A DNA stretch of 5,963 nucleotides from Solobacterium sp. (GTDB lineage: Bacteria; Bacillota_I; Bacilli_A; Erysipelotrichales; Erysipelotrichaceae), in the NCBI GenBank assembly GCA_017475415.1, contig JAFVFM010000308.1, positions 1 to 5,963 on the forward strand. The letters are read 5' to 3'. Numbering within the stretch: position 1 is the stretch's first letter; each line of letters opens with the position of its first letter. A model generated the notes under the pieces. That model worked only from the letters and a program-made list of their open reading frames with translations. It made no database searches and had not been told where the DNA came from. This document shows positions 5,881 through 5,963 of this stretch, piece by piece. The position numbers and the translations under genes were made by a program.

Positions 5881-5963
5881 TTTTTCTTTCCCTTTCTTAA
5901 TTTGTTATAGTCACTTTTTGAGATAACTCCATCATTTAGCATTTTTTTCATTACAACACTTGG
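5877..5963 (-). CDS. C-terminal end of an upstream protein, cut by window edge
   Basis: Only the last 28 codons plus the TGA (5879-5877) are present. They read from PSVVMKKMLNDGVISKSDY to NKLRKGKKK in an open frame from the window edge. The text is protein-like: an amphipathic helix, then a DGVIS turn and a second helix ending in a Lys-rich tail. The stop overlaps the start of the 181-aa gene by 4 bp (ATGA), so the two are translationally coupled and co-transcribed. The helix-GVIS-helix ending would fit the C-terminus of an ImmA/IrrE-type peptidase or a small DNA-binding protein, but 28 residues cannot decide. Confidence 0.65.
   Translation of the reverse strand, partial: PSVVMKKMLNDGVISKSDYNKLRKGKKK

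Noticed and set aside
5738..5926. 62-codon plus-strand open frame with hydrophobic text
   Set aside because: Antisense to the 181-aa gene; the Phe/Leu richness comes from the A-rich opposite strand, not from a real membrane peptide.
1..5963. CRISPR array, tRNA, rRNA or complete insertion sequence
   Set aside because: No regularly spaced direct repeats, no cloverleaf-type sequence and no intact transposase or terminal inverted repeats were seen.

Overview
The window looks like chromosomal DNA of a low-GC Gram-positive (Bacillota). The base composition is A+T-rich, the Shine-Dalgarno sites are strong AGGAGG-type, and a compact rapZ-yvcK-whiA operon is present. The GGGHGQS nucleotide loop of YvcK and the replacement of crh by a GNAT gene suggest a lineage such as Erysipelotrichia. 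That placement is inference, not proof.

Left edge (1-821, + strand): the 3' part of a gene for an HD-GYP-like phosphohydrolase. The reading frame is open to the window edge, so the protein is longer than the part that begins at the first visible ATG. It faces the next operon tail to tail across about 175 bp, which holds an inverted repeat and a clear intrinsic terminator for the minus strand.

Centre (998-4661, - strand, transcribed right to left): rapZ, yvcK, whiA and a GNAT acetyltransferase, in that order. They are packed with an 8-bp overlap, a 1-bp gap and an 8-bp gap. Each gene has its own Shine-Dalgarno site placed in or at the end of the gene before it. An extended -10 promoter lies just upstream of rapZ and a terminator overlaps the GNAT stop codon, so the four genes look like one complete transcription unit. 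RapZ, YvcK and WhiA are conserved regulatory proteins linked to cell-envelope precursor metabolism and cell division.

Right part (about 4789-5963): an accessory stretch. A decayed Fic-family gene remnant (+ strand) keeps the C-terminal region of the family in one frame without indels, but carries four internal stop codons and lacks the catalytic domain. Next come about 170 bp without a recognisable gene. Last is a translationally coupled minus-strand gene pair: a 181-aa acidic protein of unknown function, and upstream of it only the last 28 codons of another protein cut by the window edge. The pair may be an accessory (possibly defence or stress) module, but the sequence here does not settle its function.
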